Notes under the pieces: generated by a model | The model's input: the letters and a program-made list of their open reading frames with translations, nothing else | What the model was told of the DNA's origin: nothing | The model's database searches: none | Position numbers and translations under genes: made by a program | In this document: one piece after another, positions 1 to 7,415 of the stretch | Layout of the letters: each line of letters begins with the position of its first letter | How positions within the stretch are numbered: position 1 is the stretch's first letter | DNA from: an uncultured Bacteroidales bacterium | GTDB taxonomy: Bacteria > Bacteroidota > Bacteroidia > Bacteroidales > UBA932 | Length of the DNA: 37,450 nucleotides | Direction: 5' to 3' | Assembly: GCA_944322805.1 (NCBI GenBank) | Contig: CALUQC010000085.1 | Span: 1 to 37,450 of the forward strand

Positions 1-1467
1 TCACCCGAAATACCGCCTCTCGTGCCGTACCAGGGCGATGAAGATGAACAGCAGGACGGTGAATGCCCAGAGCGACGAGCCTCCGTAGCTTACGAACGGC
101 AGGGGAATCCCTATGACGGGCATTATCCCGATGGTCATACCGATATTTATGAAAAGATGCATGAAAATGCAGCTCGCCACACAGTAGCCGTATATTCTTG
201 TGAAAGCCTCCCGGCTGCGCTCCGCATTCTGGATTATCCTCCATATCATGAACGCGAACAGCAGGATGGTGAATGCGCTTCCCACGAAGCCCCATTCTTC
301 GCCTATGGTGCAGAAAATAAAGTCCGTGCTCTGCTCCGGTACGAATCCGTAGGTCGTCTGCGTCCCCTTCAGGAAACCCTTTCCCAAAAAACCTCCGGAC
401 CCGATGGCTATCATCGACTGGTTCACGTTGTATCCGACTCCTGTCGGGTCATCCTTCAGCCCGAGCAGCACCTCTATGCGCTTCCTCTGATGGTCCTGGA
501 GTATGTCATGGAAAATGAAGTCCACGGAAAAGATGAAAACTATCCCTGCCACGAAAGAAGCTATGGACAGCCATCTGAAACGGCTCCTTTCCCTGTACGC
601 CTTCACAGCGAAATATGGAATGGCGCAAAGTCCGGCTCCGGCCAGTACATAGTCGAGACGTATCCTGCCCATGAACGAATCCGCCCCGGCTCCCGTGGCT
701 TCCGTCAGTTTTTCCATACCCATCGGCAGAAAAAACAGGGCTGCCAGGACAGGCAGGACCGTGATTATCCACTTCCTTGCCGACCCTGAGTAAAGGCTGT
801 TGCACAAACTTACTATTGCGGTCAGCACCAAAATCGACATGTATGATGAAGTGGTCATGGTCAGGATGAACAGCAGGATGGCAACGCCTATCATGAACAG
901 CAGCCATCCGGAAAGCCCTTCCCTGTAAAGCATGAAGATGAAGCCTGTATATACCAATGCCGACCCTGTCTCGCTCTGAGCCACTATGATAGCCATCGGC
1001 ACCATTATTATTGCCGCCGTCAGTATGAAATTGCGCGGGCTGCTCAGCTTGTACCCGTACTGGCTCATTACCGTGGCAAGCATCAGCGATGTGGATATCT
1101 TGGAAATTTCAGCCGGCTGAAAACGTATGGGGCCGAATTCGAACCAGGAACGGGACCCTTTTACTTCCACTCCGAGAAAAATGACCGCCACAAGCAGCAG
1201 GATTGTCCCCAAATATACCGGCAGTGAAATGCTTTCGTAGATTCTCGGATTTATGACGAACAATATGAAGACCGCCAGCACCAGTGCCGTGCCTATCCAG
1301 ATGAGCTGTTTCCCGCTGCGGCCCGACATGTCAAGGATGGACATCGGCTCGCCGGACTGTACGGAGGCGTATATGTTGATCCATCCGATGAACACCAACA
1401 GCAGATAACAGACAATCAGCGGCCAGTCCACGGTTTCCCTTAATCCTCTCCCTTTGAAACTTTCCAT
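1..1467 (-). CDS. rodA: RodA, SEDS-family peptidoglycan glycosyltransferase
   Basis: Integral membrane SEDS protein of 488 residues that polymerises lipid II into glycan strands for side-wall growth, as partner of the PBP2 transpeptidase encoded just upstream. Many hydrophobic segments are visible along its length. Family signatures include the segment GSRSWFEFGPIRFQPAE near residue 105, QSETGSALV (in place of the more usual QPDxGTA), and EQSTDFIFCTIGEEWGFVGS followed by the C-terminal VSYGGSSL stretch. It is the last gene of the mreB-mreC-mreD-mrdA-rodA cluster, and its ATG lies 3 bases after the mrdA stop. The stop codon is the first three bases of the window, so the gene is complete. The protein is longer than proteobacterial RodA (about 370 residues). 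Confidence 0.95.
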   Translation of the reverse strand: MESFKGRGLRETVDWPLIVCYLLLVFIGWINIYASVQSGEPMSILDMSGRSGKQLIWIGTALVLAVFILFVINPRIYESISLPVYLGTILLLVAVIFLGVEVKGSRSWFEFGPIRFQPAEISKISTSLMLATVMSQYGYKLSSPRNFILTAAIIMVPMAIIVAQSETGSALVYTGFIFMLYREGLSGWLLFMIGVAILLFILTMTTSSYMSILVLTAIVSLCNSLYSGSARKWIITVLPVLAALFFLPMGMEKLTEATGAGADSFMGRIRLDYVLAGAGLCAIPYFAVKAYRERSRFRWLSIASFVAGIVFIFSVDFIFHDILQDHQRKRIEVLLGLKDDPTGVGYNVNQSMIAIGSGGFLGKGFLKGTQTTYGFVPEQSTDFIFCTIGEEWGFVGSAFTILLFAFMIWRIIQNAERSREAFTRIYGYCVASCIFMHLFINIGMTIGIMPVIGIPLPFVSYGGSSLWAFTVLLFIFIALVRHERRYFG

Positions 1468-1470
1468 ATT

Positions 1471-3309
1471 CTAATCCGTCTTTACCTTGTCTAACAGATT
1501 GCCTTCCATTATCCTCTGTTCCAATGCCTTCCTGCCTTCGGAGATTTCCCCGGAAAGATATTTCTCAGCTAACAGCGACGCTATCGGGGCAGCCCACCTC
1601 GCTCCGAAAGAGCCGTTTTCCACATACGCCGCTACCGCTATCTTCGGATTGTCCTTCGGCGCGAAACATATGAACACGGAATTGTCGTCACCGCGCGGAT
1701 TCTGGGCCGTTCCTGTCTTTCCGCAAATGTCCAAACCCTCCACTGCGGCAATGGTAGCCGTTCCTCCCGAGCCGTAACCGCTGTTGACAGCCCGGTACAT
1801 GCCTTCGATGACTTCATGGAAATGCACCGTATCCACTAATGTGTACTGCTTTTCCTTGTATTTCGGGTCGATGGCCACTTCTTTGGAGTCCTTGACGAGA
1901 TGCGGGATATAGTAATAGCCCCTGTTGGCGATAGTGGCGCACAGGTTGGCCAAATGCAGCGGGGTGCAGCCTATTTCACCCTGACCGATGGACAGGGAAA
2001 TGACATTGGTGGCCTTCCATCTGCCTTTCCCATAGACCCTGTCATAATAGGACGCATCCGGAATGAATCCTCCGAGTTCCGACGGGAAATCGCTCCCTAA
2101 CTTGCGCCCGAAACCGAAACTCTCCACATATCTGTGCCAGACATCCAGGGCTTCCGCTACCGAGCCGTACTTGTCGTTTTCGAGAATGTTCCTCAGGACA
2201 TAGCAGTAGTACGCATTGCATGACATCATTATGGATTCCTCGAAATTCAGGGGCGAGCGGTGGGCGTGGCAGCCCAACTTGTTCCTGCCGAAGTGGTATC
2301 CCATGCTGCACGGATATTCCGTATCCGGTGTGAAAACGCCTTCCTGCAGGCCTATCAGCCCGTTTACGAGTTTGAATACGGAGCCGGGGGGATAAGCTGA
2401 CTGGACAGCCCTGTTGAACATCGGCTTGTACGGATTCGACAGTATCTCATTATAGTGCGAGCCGATGTCCGCAAGCATGTCCACGTCGATTCCCGGGCTC
2501 GAAACCAATGTAAGTATCTCTCCGGTAGCCGGCTCTATGGCCACGAGGCTGCCTACCTTGTTCTGCATCAGCGCCTGTCCGTAATGTTGCAGTTCGGCAT
2601 CTATCGTAGTGGTAATGTCCTTGCCCGGAACGGCTTCCTTGTCCATTTCCCCGTCGCGGTATCTGCCTTCTATCTTGTTCCTCGAGTTCCTCAGATAGAT
2701 GTTGTAGCCCTTTTCTCCTTTCAGATATTCTTCGCAGGTAGCTTCGATGCCGGTTTTCCCCGCGTAGTCCCCTGCGGAATAGTCCTCATGCGTTTTCAGG
2801 AAATCCGCATCCACTTCGGAAACATAGCCTAAAAGATTGCCTCCGGCGTTGTACGGGTACTCCCTTATGCTTCTTGCCTGTCCGCGGAATCCCGGGAATC
2901 TGTACGCTATTTCGGCGAATTTCATGTATTGCTCCGGCGTCATCTGCTTGAGCATCACCACCGACTGGTAGCCAATCTTCCTGCGGTTGCGGTGATATTC
3001 GTCCATCTTTTCCCGGATGAATGCTTCGTCGACATTCAGGGCGGACGCGAGGGCCGCGGTGTCGAATTTTTCCACTTCCTTCGGGGTGACGAGCAGGTCG
3101 TATGCTATTTTGTTCCCTACGAGGATTTTGCCGTTCCTGTCGTCTATGATGCCTCGCGGAGGGTATATGATGGCATACGACATGGAGTTGTTGCTCGCGT
3201 CTATCTTGTATTTTTCATCCACAATCTGTATTACGAACAGCTTGACGATGAGGATCGATATCGCGATGACCAGTCCCGCTTTCAGTTTGTTGGATTTGTC
3301 GAGTTTCAT
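1471..3309 (-). CDS. mrdA: Penicillin-binding protein 2, elongasome transpeptidase
   Basis: Class B penicillin-binding protein of 612 residues that crosslinks peptidoglycan in the periplasm during cell elongation, together with RodA. One N-terminal membrane anchor lies at about residues 10-28. The dimerisation/pedestal domain follows, beginning with the typical PPRGIIDDRNGKIL at about 50. The transpeptidase domain has all three catalytic motifs: SVFK with nucleophile Ser310, SCN at 363-365, and KTGTAQ at 531-536. It lies 15 bases after mreD and 3 bases before rodA, so co-transcription with mreBCD is very likely. Nothing appears truncated. Confidence 0.96.
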   Translation of the reverse strand: MKLDKSNKLKAGLVIAISILIVKLFVIQIVDEKYKIDASNNSMSYAIIYPPRGIIDDRNGKILVGNKIAYDLLVTPKEVEKFDTAALASALNVDEAFIREKMDEYHRNRRKIGYQSVVMLKQMTPEQYMKFAEIAYRFPGFRGQARSIREYPYNAGGNLLGYVSEVDADFLKTHEDYSAGDYAGKTGIEATCEEYLKGEKGYNIYLRNSRNKIEGRYRDGEMDKEAVPGKDITTTIDAELQHYGQALMQNKVGSLVAIEPATGEILTLVSSPGIDVDMLADIGSHYNEILSNPYKPMFNRAVQSAYPPGSVFKLVNGLIGLQEGVFTPDTEYPCSMGYHFGRNKLGCHAHRSPLNFEESIMMSCNAYYCYVLRNILENDKYGSVAEALDVWHRYVESFGFGRKLGSDFPSELGGFIPDASYYDRVYGKGRWKATNVISLSIGQGEIGCTPLHLANLCATIANRGYYYIPHLVKDSKEVAIDPKYKEKQYTLVDTVHFHEVIEGMYRAVNSGYGSGGTATIAAVEGLDICGKTGTAQNPRGDDNSVFICFAPKDNPKIAVAAYVENGSFGARWAAPIASLLAEKYLSGEISEGRKALEQRIMEGNLLDKVKTD

Positions 3310-3324
3310 ACCGTTCCCCTCCTT

Positions 3325-3837
3325 TTATTTTTCATCGGAAGCCAGCATGTTGAACAGCGGTATGGACAGGACATAGCTGCAACAGAGGGAGATTGCGAAC
3401 TTTATCAGGATGAAAAGGAAAGGTACGGTGCCGGCTCCGTCGGCAATGATGTAAATCGCCGAAAATACCGACTGGCAAATGATAATGGCCGCGGACACAC
3501 GCAGGAATCCGTTTTTCCTTATGGAAATGCCTTCGGCCCTGTCCGTCTTGTCCTTTCCGAACAGGAGGGAGACCGTGAAATTCCGGATGAACGCTACCGG
3601 TACCGCTGCCAGCATGTTGAGCCCGACAATACCTTCCGCCAGCCAGTCTACGGCAAGTCCGGTAATCGCGGCAATGAACATGAGCAGCATGACGGGGATA
3701 TTCAGCGGCAGGCACAGCACGAGAACGGGCAGTATGGAGACGGACACATATGTCCCGACGTTGATGAAATTGCAGATAAGTATCTGCGCTGTCACCGCCA
3801 TGAGATACATCAGTGTGAAATTCTTTTCAGTCTTCAT
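3325..3837 (-). CDS. mreD: MreD, rod-shape-determining membrane protein
   Basis: Small integral membrane protein of 170 residues, with hydrophobic helices over nearly its whole length. Its identity rests on size, membrane topology and position between mreC and mrdA, because MreD is poorly conserved in sequence. MreD belongs to the elongasome and connects MreC and the PBP2/RodA pair with the MreB filament. The start codon overlaps the end of mreC by 11 bases, which suggests translational coupling. The segment NFINVGTYVSVSILPVLVLCLPLN near the N-terminus fits Bacteroidota MreD-type proteins. Confidence 0.88.
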   Translation of the reverse strand: MKTEKNFTLMYLMAVTAQILICNFINVGTYVSVSILPVLVLCLPLNIPVMLLMFIAAITGLAVDWLAEGIVGLNMLAAVPVAFIRNFTVSLLFGKDKTDRAEGISIRKNGFLRVSAAIIICQSVFSAIYIIADGAGTVPFLFILIKFAISLCCSYVLSIPLFNMLASDEK

Positions 3838-4651
3838 CGCGTCCCTCCAATTCCTTTATTTCCCCGTTGTCCGTATTGTGCACGATGGTCACATACCTTA
3901 TGGAACTGAAATCCGTGAAAAGGGTGACTTTCACGTTGAAAGTGGAGCCGTTCACTACCGTGGATTCTCCCGTGACTCCGAGCGGTATGTCCGGTGGAAA
4001 AATCGAGGAAAATCCGCTCGTGTAAACGGTGTCTCCGGGCTGTACGGCAATATGATGCGGAATTTCGCGCAGGACAGCCCCGTTCGACGAAATGCCGTCC
4101 CACATGATTTCTCCGGTCGGACCCTCTTTCCCTATCCTGGCACTGACCACCATTCCCGAATTCTTGAACGACCGGGCATAGGAATAACGCTTGCCGACAG
4201 CATCGATGATGCCGACTATCCCGTTGGAAGTGATGACTCCGGAAAGTTCCTCTACTCCGTCTTCCGAGCCTTTGTCGAGAATCAGGTAGTTGTGCATCCT
4301 GTTGTTGCTGATTTTTACGGCATCGGCATGGATATACCTGTATCCTCCCGTTGTTTCGGGAATGCTGTCGCCGTCCATTTCCCTGCCGGTGAGTTCCCTG
4401 TAGGCGCGGATAGTCTGCGACAGCCGGAAATTTTCTTCAGCCAGCGCCGCATTCTGTTTTTTCAGGCTGAAATAGTCCCTTATATTCTCGGCTCCGCCCC
4501 AGAAGAATGCGTGGAAGGCATGTATCCCTTTCGAAATCCAGATGTTCTGCATCTGTCCGTTGTGGCTCAGCATAACCAATGCAGCTACCTCCAAAAGTAT
4601 GAAGACAGCTGCATTGACACATATTCTGAATATGTTCCTTTTTCCGGACAT
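3827..4651 (-). CDS. mreC: MreC, rod-shape-determining scaffold protein
   Basis: Bitopic inner-membrane protein of 274 residues. A membrane helix lies at about residues 8-27, a predicted coiled coil around 55-85 (SLKKQNAALAEENFRL), and then the periplasmic beta-rich MreC domain with GVITSNGIVGIIDAVG and the late GDTVYTSGFSSIFPPDIPLG, both typical of the family. MreC organises PBP2 and links it to MreB and MreD. It starts one base after the mreB stop and overlaps mreD by 11 bases, so the genes form a tight operon. Length is normal for Bacteroidota MreC. Confidence 0.95.
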   Translation of the reverse strand: MSGKRNIFRICVNAAVFILLEVAALVMLSHNGQMQNIWISKGIHAFHAFFWGGAENIRDYFSLKKQNAALAEENFRLSQTIRAYRELTGREMDGDSIPETTGGYRYIHADAVKISNNRMHNYLILDKGSEDGVEELSGVITSNGIVGIIDAVGKRYSYARSFKNSGMVVSARIGKEGPTGEIMWDGISSNGAVLREIPHHIAVQPGDTVYTSGFSSIFPPDIPLGVTGESTVVNGSTFNVKVTLFTDFSSIRYVTIVHNTDNGEIKELEGRDED

Positions 4652-4652
4652 C

Positions 4653-5675
4653 CTATCTCATGAGGAAAGGATAGCGGTCAGTATGTTTCAGGGCCAGGCA
4701 GGTCCCCCGTGCTACTGCCCTGAGAGGGTCCTCCGCCACATGGAAAGGAATATTCACTTTCTCGGACAGTCTCTTGTCCAGGCCTCTCAGCAGGGCGCCT
4801 CCTCCGGAAAGATAGATTCCCGTCTCCACGATATCGGAATACAGTTCCGGCGGGGTCTGTTCGAGGACATGCAGTACTGCGGCTTCGATTCTTGCTATGG
4901 ATTTGTCGAGACAGTGTGCCACCTCCTGATATGTTATGGTTGCATCTACAGGATGTGCCGTCATCAGGTTAGGCCCTCTTACCAGCATCGGCTCCGGCTC
5001 CACTTCCAGGTCCGTTATGACCGCACCCACCCCGATTTTTATCTTCTCGGCGGTGATTTCTCCCACCTTGATGTTGTGCTGCTGCTTCATGTAGTACTGG
5101 ATGTCGCTCGTGAATACGTCGCCAGCCACCTTGATGCTGTTCTGCTGCACGATGCCTCCGAGCGAGATGACGGCTATTTCCGTAGTACCGCCTCCGATGT
5201 CCACGACCATGTTACCTTTCGGGGCCTCCACATCCATGCCTATTCCCAGGGCTGCCGCCATCGGCTCGAATATCAGGTACACGTCACGTCCTCCGGCATG
5301 TTCGGCCGAGTCGCGCACTGCCCTGATTTCCACCTCCGTACTGCCTGACGGGATGCCGACCACTATTTTGAGGTTGGGCGTGAAAAGCGTGCGCTTGCGG
5401 CTGTTCACCTGCTTGATGAATCCGCGGATCATCAGCTCCGCCGCATTGAAGTCGGCTATGACTCCGTCTTTCAGCGGCCTTATGGTCTTGATGCTCGGAT
5501 TTACCTTTTCGTGCATCAGTTTTGCCTTCTGGCCCAGCGCGATGGGCTTGCCTGTATTGTTGTCGATGGCTATGATGCTCGGCTCGTCCAGGACGATTTC
5601 GTCATTCTGGAAAATGACTGTATTGGCGGTGCCGAGATCCATTGCCAGTTCTTGTGTCAAGAAAGAAAATCCCAT
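4653..5675 (-). CDS. mreB: MreB, actin-like rod-shape protein
   Basis: Bacterial actin homologue of 340 residues that forms membrane-bound filaments guiding side-wall synthesis. The N-terminal phosphate-1 motif DLGTANTVIF is at about residues 13-22, the phosphate-2 motif VVDIGGGTTEIAVIS around 158, and the late adenosine-binding GGGALLRGL around 292. The N-terminus MGFSFLTQELAMDLG matches the expected start. It is the first gene of the cell-shape operon, is transcribed away from ispD, and has a good promoter about 40 bases upstream. Confidence 0.97.
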   Translation of the reverse strand: MGFSFLTQELAMDLGTANTVIFQNDEIVLDEPSIIAIDNNTGKPIALGQKAKLMHEKVNPSIKTIRPLKDGVIADFNAAELMIRGFIKQVNSRKRTLFTPNLKIVVGIPSGSTEVEIRAVRDSAEHAGGRDVYLIFEPMAAALGIGMDVEAPKGNMVVDIGGGTTEIAVISLGGIVQQNSIKVAGDVFTSDIQYYMKQQHNIKVGEITAEKIKIGVGAVITDLEVEPEPMLVRGPNLMTAHPVDATITYQEVAHCLDKSIARIEAAVLHVLEQTPPELYSDIVETGIYLSGGGALLRGLDKRLSEKVNIPFHVAEDPLRAVARGTCLALKHTDRYPFLMR

Positions 5676-5714
5676 TATCTGTATTTCAATTTTTTGCAGT
5701 GTTCAAAAATCTTT

Positions 5715-5745
5715 CAAATTTAGAAACTGTTTTGAAATTTTTCAA
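5715..5745 (-). promoter_or_regulatory. Promoter of the mreB operon
   Basis: On the minus strand a -7 box TAAATTTG (5715-5722) fits the Bacteroidota consensus TAnnTTTG, and a TTG box (5743-5745) lies 20 bases upstream. The predicted transcript start near 5708 gives a leader of about 33 bases before mreB. The spacer ends in AAAACAGTTTC, which recurs next to two other -7 boxes in this window (see findings). Confidence 0.7.
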
Positions 5746-5796
5746 CAATTCTTTTAATTGTATTAACGAAAAAATCGACACTGCCGCGATTTATGA

Positions 5797-5804
5797 TATC
5801 TTTG
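5797..5804 (+). promoter_or_regulatory. Promoter (-7 box) of ispD
   Basis: TATCTTTG matches TAnnTTTG and is followed by a G/C-containing start region. The predicted transcript start near 5811 lies about 17 bases before the GTG start of ispD. I see no convincing -33 box. The position rules out the in-frame ATG at 5642, which lies upstream of this promoter and inside mreB. Confidence 0.55.
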
Positions 5805-5827
5805 CACCAGTAAATCGAAAGAATACG

Positions 5828-6547
5828 GTGGAAAGGGAAAAATATCTGATTTTGGTTGCCGGAGGCAGCGGAACGAGAATGGGAGGAAAGATTCCGAAGC
5901 AGTTCATCAATATCAGGGGCAAGGCTGTCCTGCACCATACTCTCGACAAGTTCACGGCTGCCGTGGCGGATCTTCATGTCATTATCGTACTTCCAGACGA
6001 GTGGCGCCAGGCGTGGAAGGACTATTGCTGCGGACACGGGCCTGTATGCCGGCAGACATTGGTATCCGGAGGCATCACGCGTTTCCATTCAGTGCGCAAT
6101 GCCCTGTGCAAGGTGCCGGATGGCGCCGTGGTGGCAGTCCATGACGGGGTGCGTCCCCTGCTTTCGACCGGGATGATCGGACGCCTTTTCGGACTGGCCG
6201 GAACTTTCCAGGCTGTCGTGCCCGCAGTCCCGATTGTGGATACGGTAAAGGTCCTGAAAAAGTCGTCCGTACCGGACAGCGGGATCGTGTATGAAGCCGT
6301 GCCTGGAGAGACGGCGGACCGAAGCAGGCTTTTCGCGGCGCAGACACCGCAGATTTTTCATTCCGAAGTGTTGAAGCGGGCTTACTGCCAGCCTTATTCT
6401 ACCGCATTCACCGATGATGCGTCAGTGGTGGAAAATGCCTGCATTGAGGGAGTGAAAATAATTTATCCGGAGGGTGAAAAATATAATGTCAAACTCACGA
6501 CTCCGGATGATTTGCTTATTGCAGACGCCCTGCTGGCGCGTGGATGA
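5828..6547 (+). CDS. ispD: IspD, 2-C-methyl-D-erythritol 4-phosphate cytidylyltransferase
   Basis: Cytosolic enzyme of the non-mevalonate isoprenoid pathway that joins CTP and methylerythritol phosphate to make CDP-methylerythritol. The 239-residue product has the CTP-binding loop GGSGTRMGGKIPKQF near the N-terminus, then VAVHDGVRPLLS, and finally TDDASVVE, all family signatures. The reading frame stays open upstream to an ATG at 5642, but that ATG lies inside mreB. The GTG at 5828 places the nucleotide-binding loop at the usual distance from the N-terminus and lies just after a promoter. Downstream, palindromic repeats begin 4 bases after the stop. Confidence 0.92.
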   Translation: MEREKYLILVAGGSGTRMGGKIPKQFINIRGKAVLHHTLDKFTAAVADLHVIIVLPDEWRQAWKDYCCGHGPVCRQTLVSGGITRFHSVRNALCKVPDGAVVAVHDGVRPLLSTGMIGRLFGLAGTFQAVVPAVPIVDTVKVLKKSSVPDSGIVYEAVPGETADRSRLFAAQTPQIFHSEVLKRAYCQPYSTAFTDDASVVENACIEGVKIIYPEGEKYNVKLTTPDDLLIADALLARG

Positions 6548-6551
6548 ATGT

Positions 6552-6629
6552 TAACGTCAATTCGACGAATTTATGTTGTTCCGGACCAGGGAATTCGTCG
6601 AACAGTCGTTAAGGATTTCTTCGAAATCC
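6552..6629. repeat. Palindromic repeat family A, copy 1
   Basis: Arms of 20 bases, TAACGTCAATTCGACGAATT (6552-6571) and AATTCGTCGAACAGTCGTTA (6592-6611), flank a 20-base spacer and form an imperfect palindrome with three mismatches. A second small hairpin, GGATTTC-TTC-GAAATCC, follows at 6613-6629. The whole unit recurs in inverted orientation at 29000-29077. It starts 4 bases after the ispD stop and lies between convergent genes. Confidence 0.85.
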
Positions 6630-6646
6630 AAAATTCTCAAACCCCA

Positions 6647-6678
6647 GTCGCTGTAGCGACAGCCCCTTTTCAAGGGGC
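6647..6678. repeat. Two short perfect hairpins inside the composite repeat
   Basis: GTCGC-TGTA-GCGAC (6647-6660) is followed directly by GCCCCTT-TTC-AAGGGGC (6662-6678). These G+C-rich hairpins join palindromic repeat A to repeat B. They could stop transcription coming from either side, but neither is followed by a clear T-run. Confidence 0.6.
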
Positions 6679-6713
6679 GCCACCCCCATTCGCCCCCTCG
6701 CCGGGGGCCCGTC

Positions 6714-6778
6714 GCAGGACTTCCGTCCTGCTCCTCAGAGGAAGTTCGATGATTTTTAATAAATTAAAATTCATCGAA
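6714..6778. repeat. Palindromic repeat family B, copy 1
   Basis: A hairpin GCAGGAC-TTCC-GTCCTGC (6714-6731) is followed by an A+T-rich palindrome (6745-6778) whose arms begin TTCGATGA and end TCATCGAA. The same pair of palindromes, in inverted order and orientation, occurs at 36045-36108 after the flippase gene. The flanking GGGGGCCCG is also shared. Here it lies just after the 3' end of the lrp-like gene, between convergent genes. Confidence 0.85.
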
Positions 6779-6790
6779 CCTACGTTAATG

Positions 6791-7318
6791 TTATTCCGTT
6801 TCTTCTTCGCTTTCCGATGATTTGCGGACGTTTGCCATGAAACTCGTATTCTGGTATTCTTTGACCCATACCTGGCGCTCTATGGCCTGGTCGAGGGAAA
6901 TCTGCGTTTCCGTAGACTGTACGTACGGTATTTTCTGAATGGTGTTTACGAGGATTTCCATCAGGTGGTCATGGTTGAAACAGTAGATTTTCAGCAAAAG
7001 CGCATATTTCCCCGTGACGAAATGACATTCGACTATTTCGGAAATTTTCTTGAAAGACTCTATTACTTCCGGATACTTGTTCGCTACGGACAGTGATACG
7101 CTGACATATGCGCATACATTCAATCCGAGAGCCTGCGGCTTTACAAGGAGCCTCGAGCCAGTGATGACCCCGTTGGCTTCCAGCCTTTTGACTCTCTGGT
7201 GTATGGCCGCGCCCGAAACACCGCACTCCCGTGCAATCTCGAGAAACGGCATCCTCGCATTCTTTACAAGGAATGACAGGATTTTCTGATCGATCTGGTC
7301 GATATGATAACTTTGCAT
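6791..7318 (-). CDS. Lrp/AsnC-family transcriptional regulator
   Basis: DNA-binding regulator of 175 residues. An N-terminal winged helix-turn-helix spans about residues 5-60 (IDQIDQKILSFLVKNARMPF, then GVSGAAIHQRVKRLEANGVI), followed by a RAM/AsnC ligand-binding domain (GLNVCAYVSVSL, then ALLLKIYCFNHDHLMEIL). Such proteins sense amino acids and often control their metabolism; the ligand here cannot be told from sequence. The protein ends in an acidic tail (SSESEEETE), slightly longer than usual. It lies 97 bases after topA and has its own likely promoter, so it may be transcribed separately. Confidence 0.93.
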   Translation of the reverse strand: MQSYHIDQIDQKILSFLVKNARMPFLEIARECGVSGAAIHQRVKRLEANGVITGSRLLVKPQALGLNVCAYVSVSLSVANKYPEVIESFKKISEIVECHFVTGKYALLLKIYCFNHDHLMEILVNTIQKIPYVQSTETQISLDQAIERQVWVKEYQNTSFMANVRKSSESEEETE

Positions 7319-7344
7319 TTTGTAAGCCCTTTTAATTCAAAACG

Positions 7345-7376
7345 CAAAATTATAATAAAATTTTTAAGAATCACAA
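7345..7376 (-). promoter_or_regulatory. Promoter of the lrp-like gene
   Basis: On the minus strand TAATTTTG (7345-7352) fits the -7 consensus TAnnTTTG, with a TTG (7374-7376) 21 bases upstream. The -7 box ends 26 bases before the ATG. It lies in the 97-base gap after topA, which holds nothing else recognisable. Confidence 0.55.
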
Positions 7377-7415
7377 CTTGTTTCGACCAAATAGTAATAA
7401 ATTGTAATCCAATAC

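Noticed and set aside
3479-4663. A 394-codon plus-strand open frame across mreD and mreC.
   Set aside because: Antisense to two well-recognised genes; no motif, promoter or plausible start region.
5642-5827. Upstream extension of the ispD frame to an ATG inside mreB.
   Set aside because: The extension encodes A+T-rich promoter sequence, lies upstream of the likely -7 box, and would put over 60 residues before the conserved nucleotide-binding loop.
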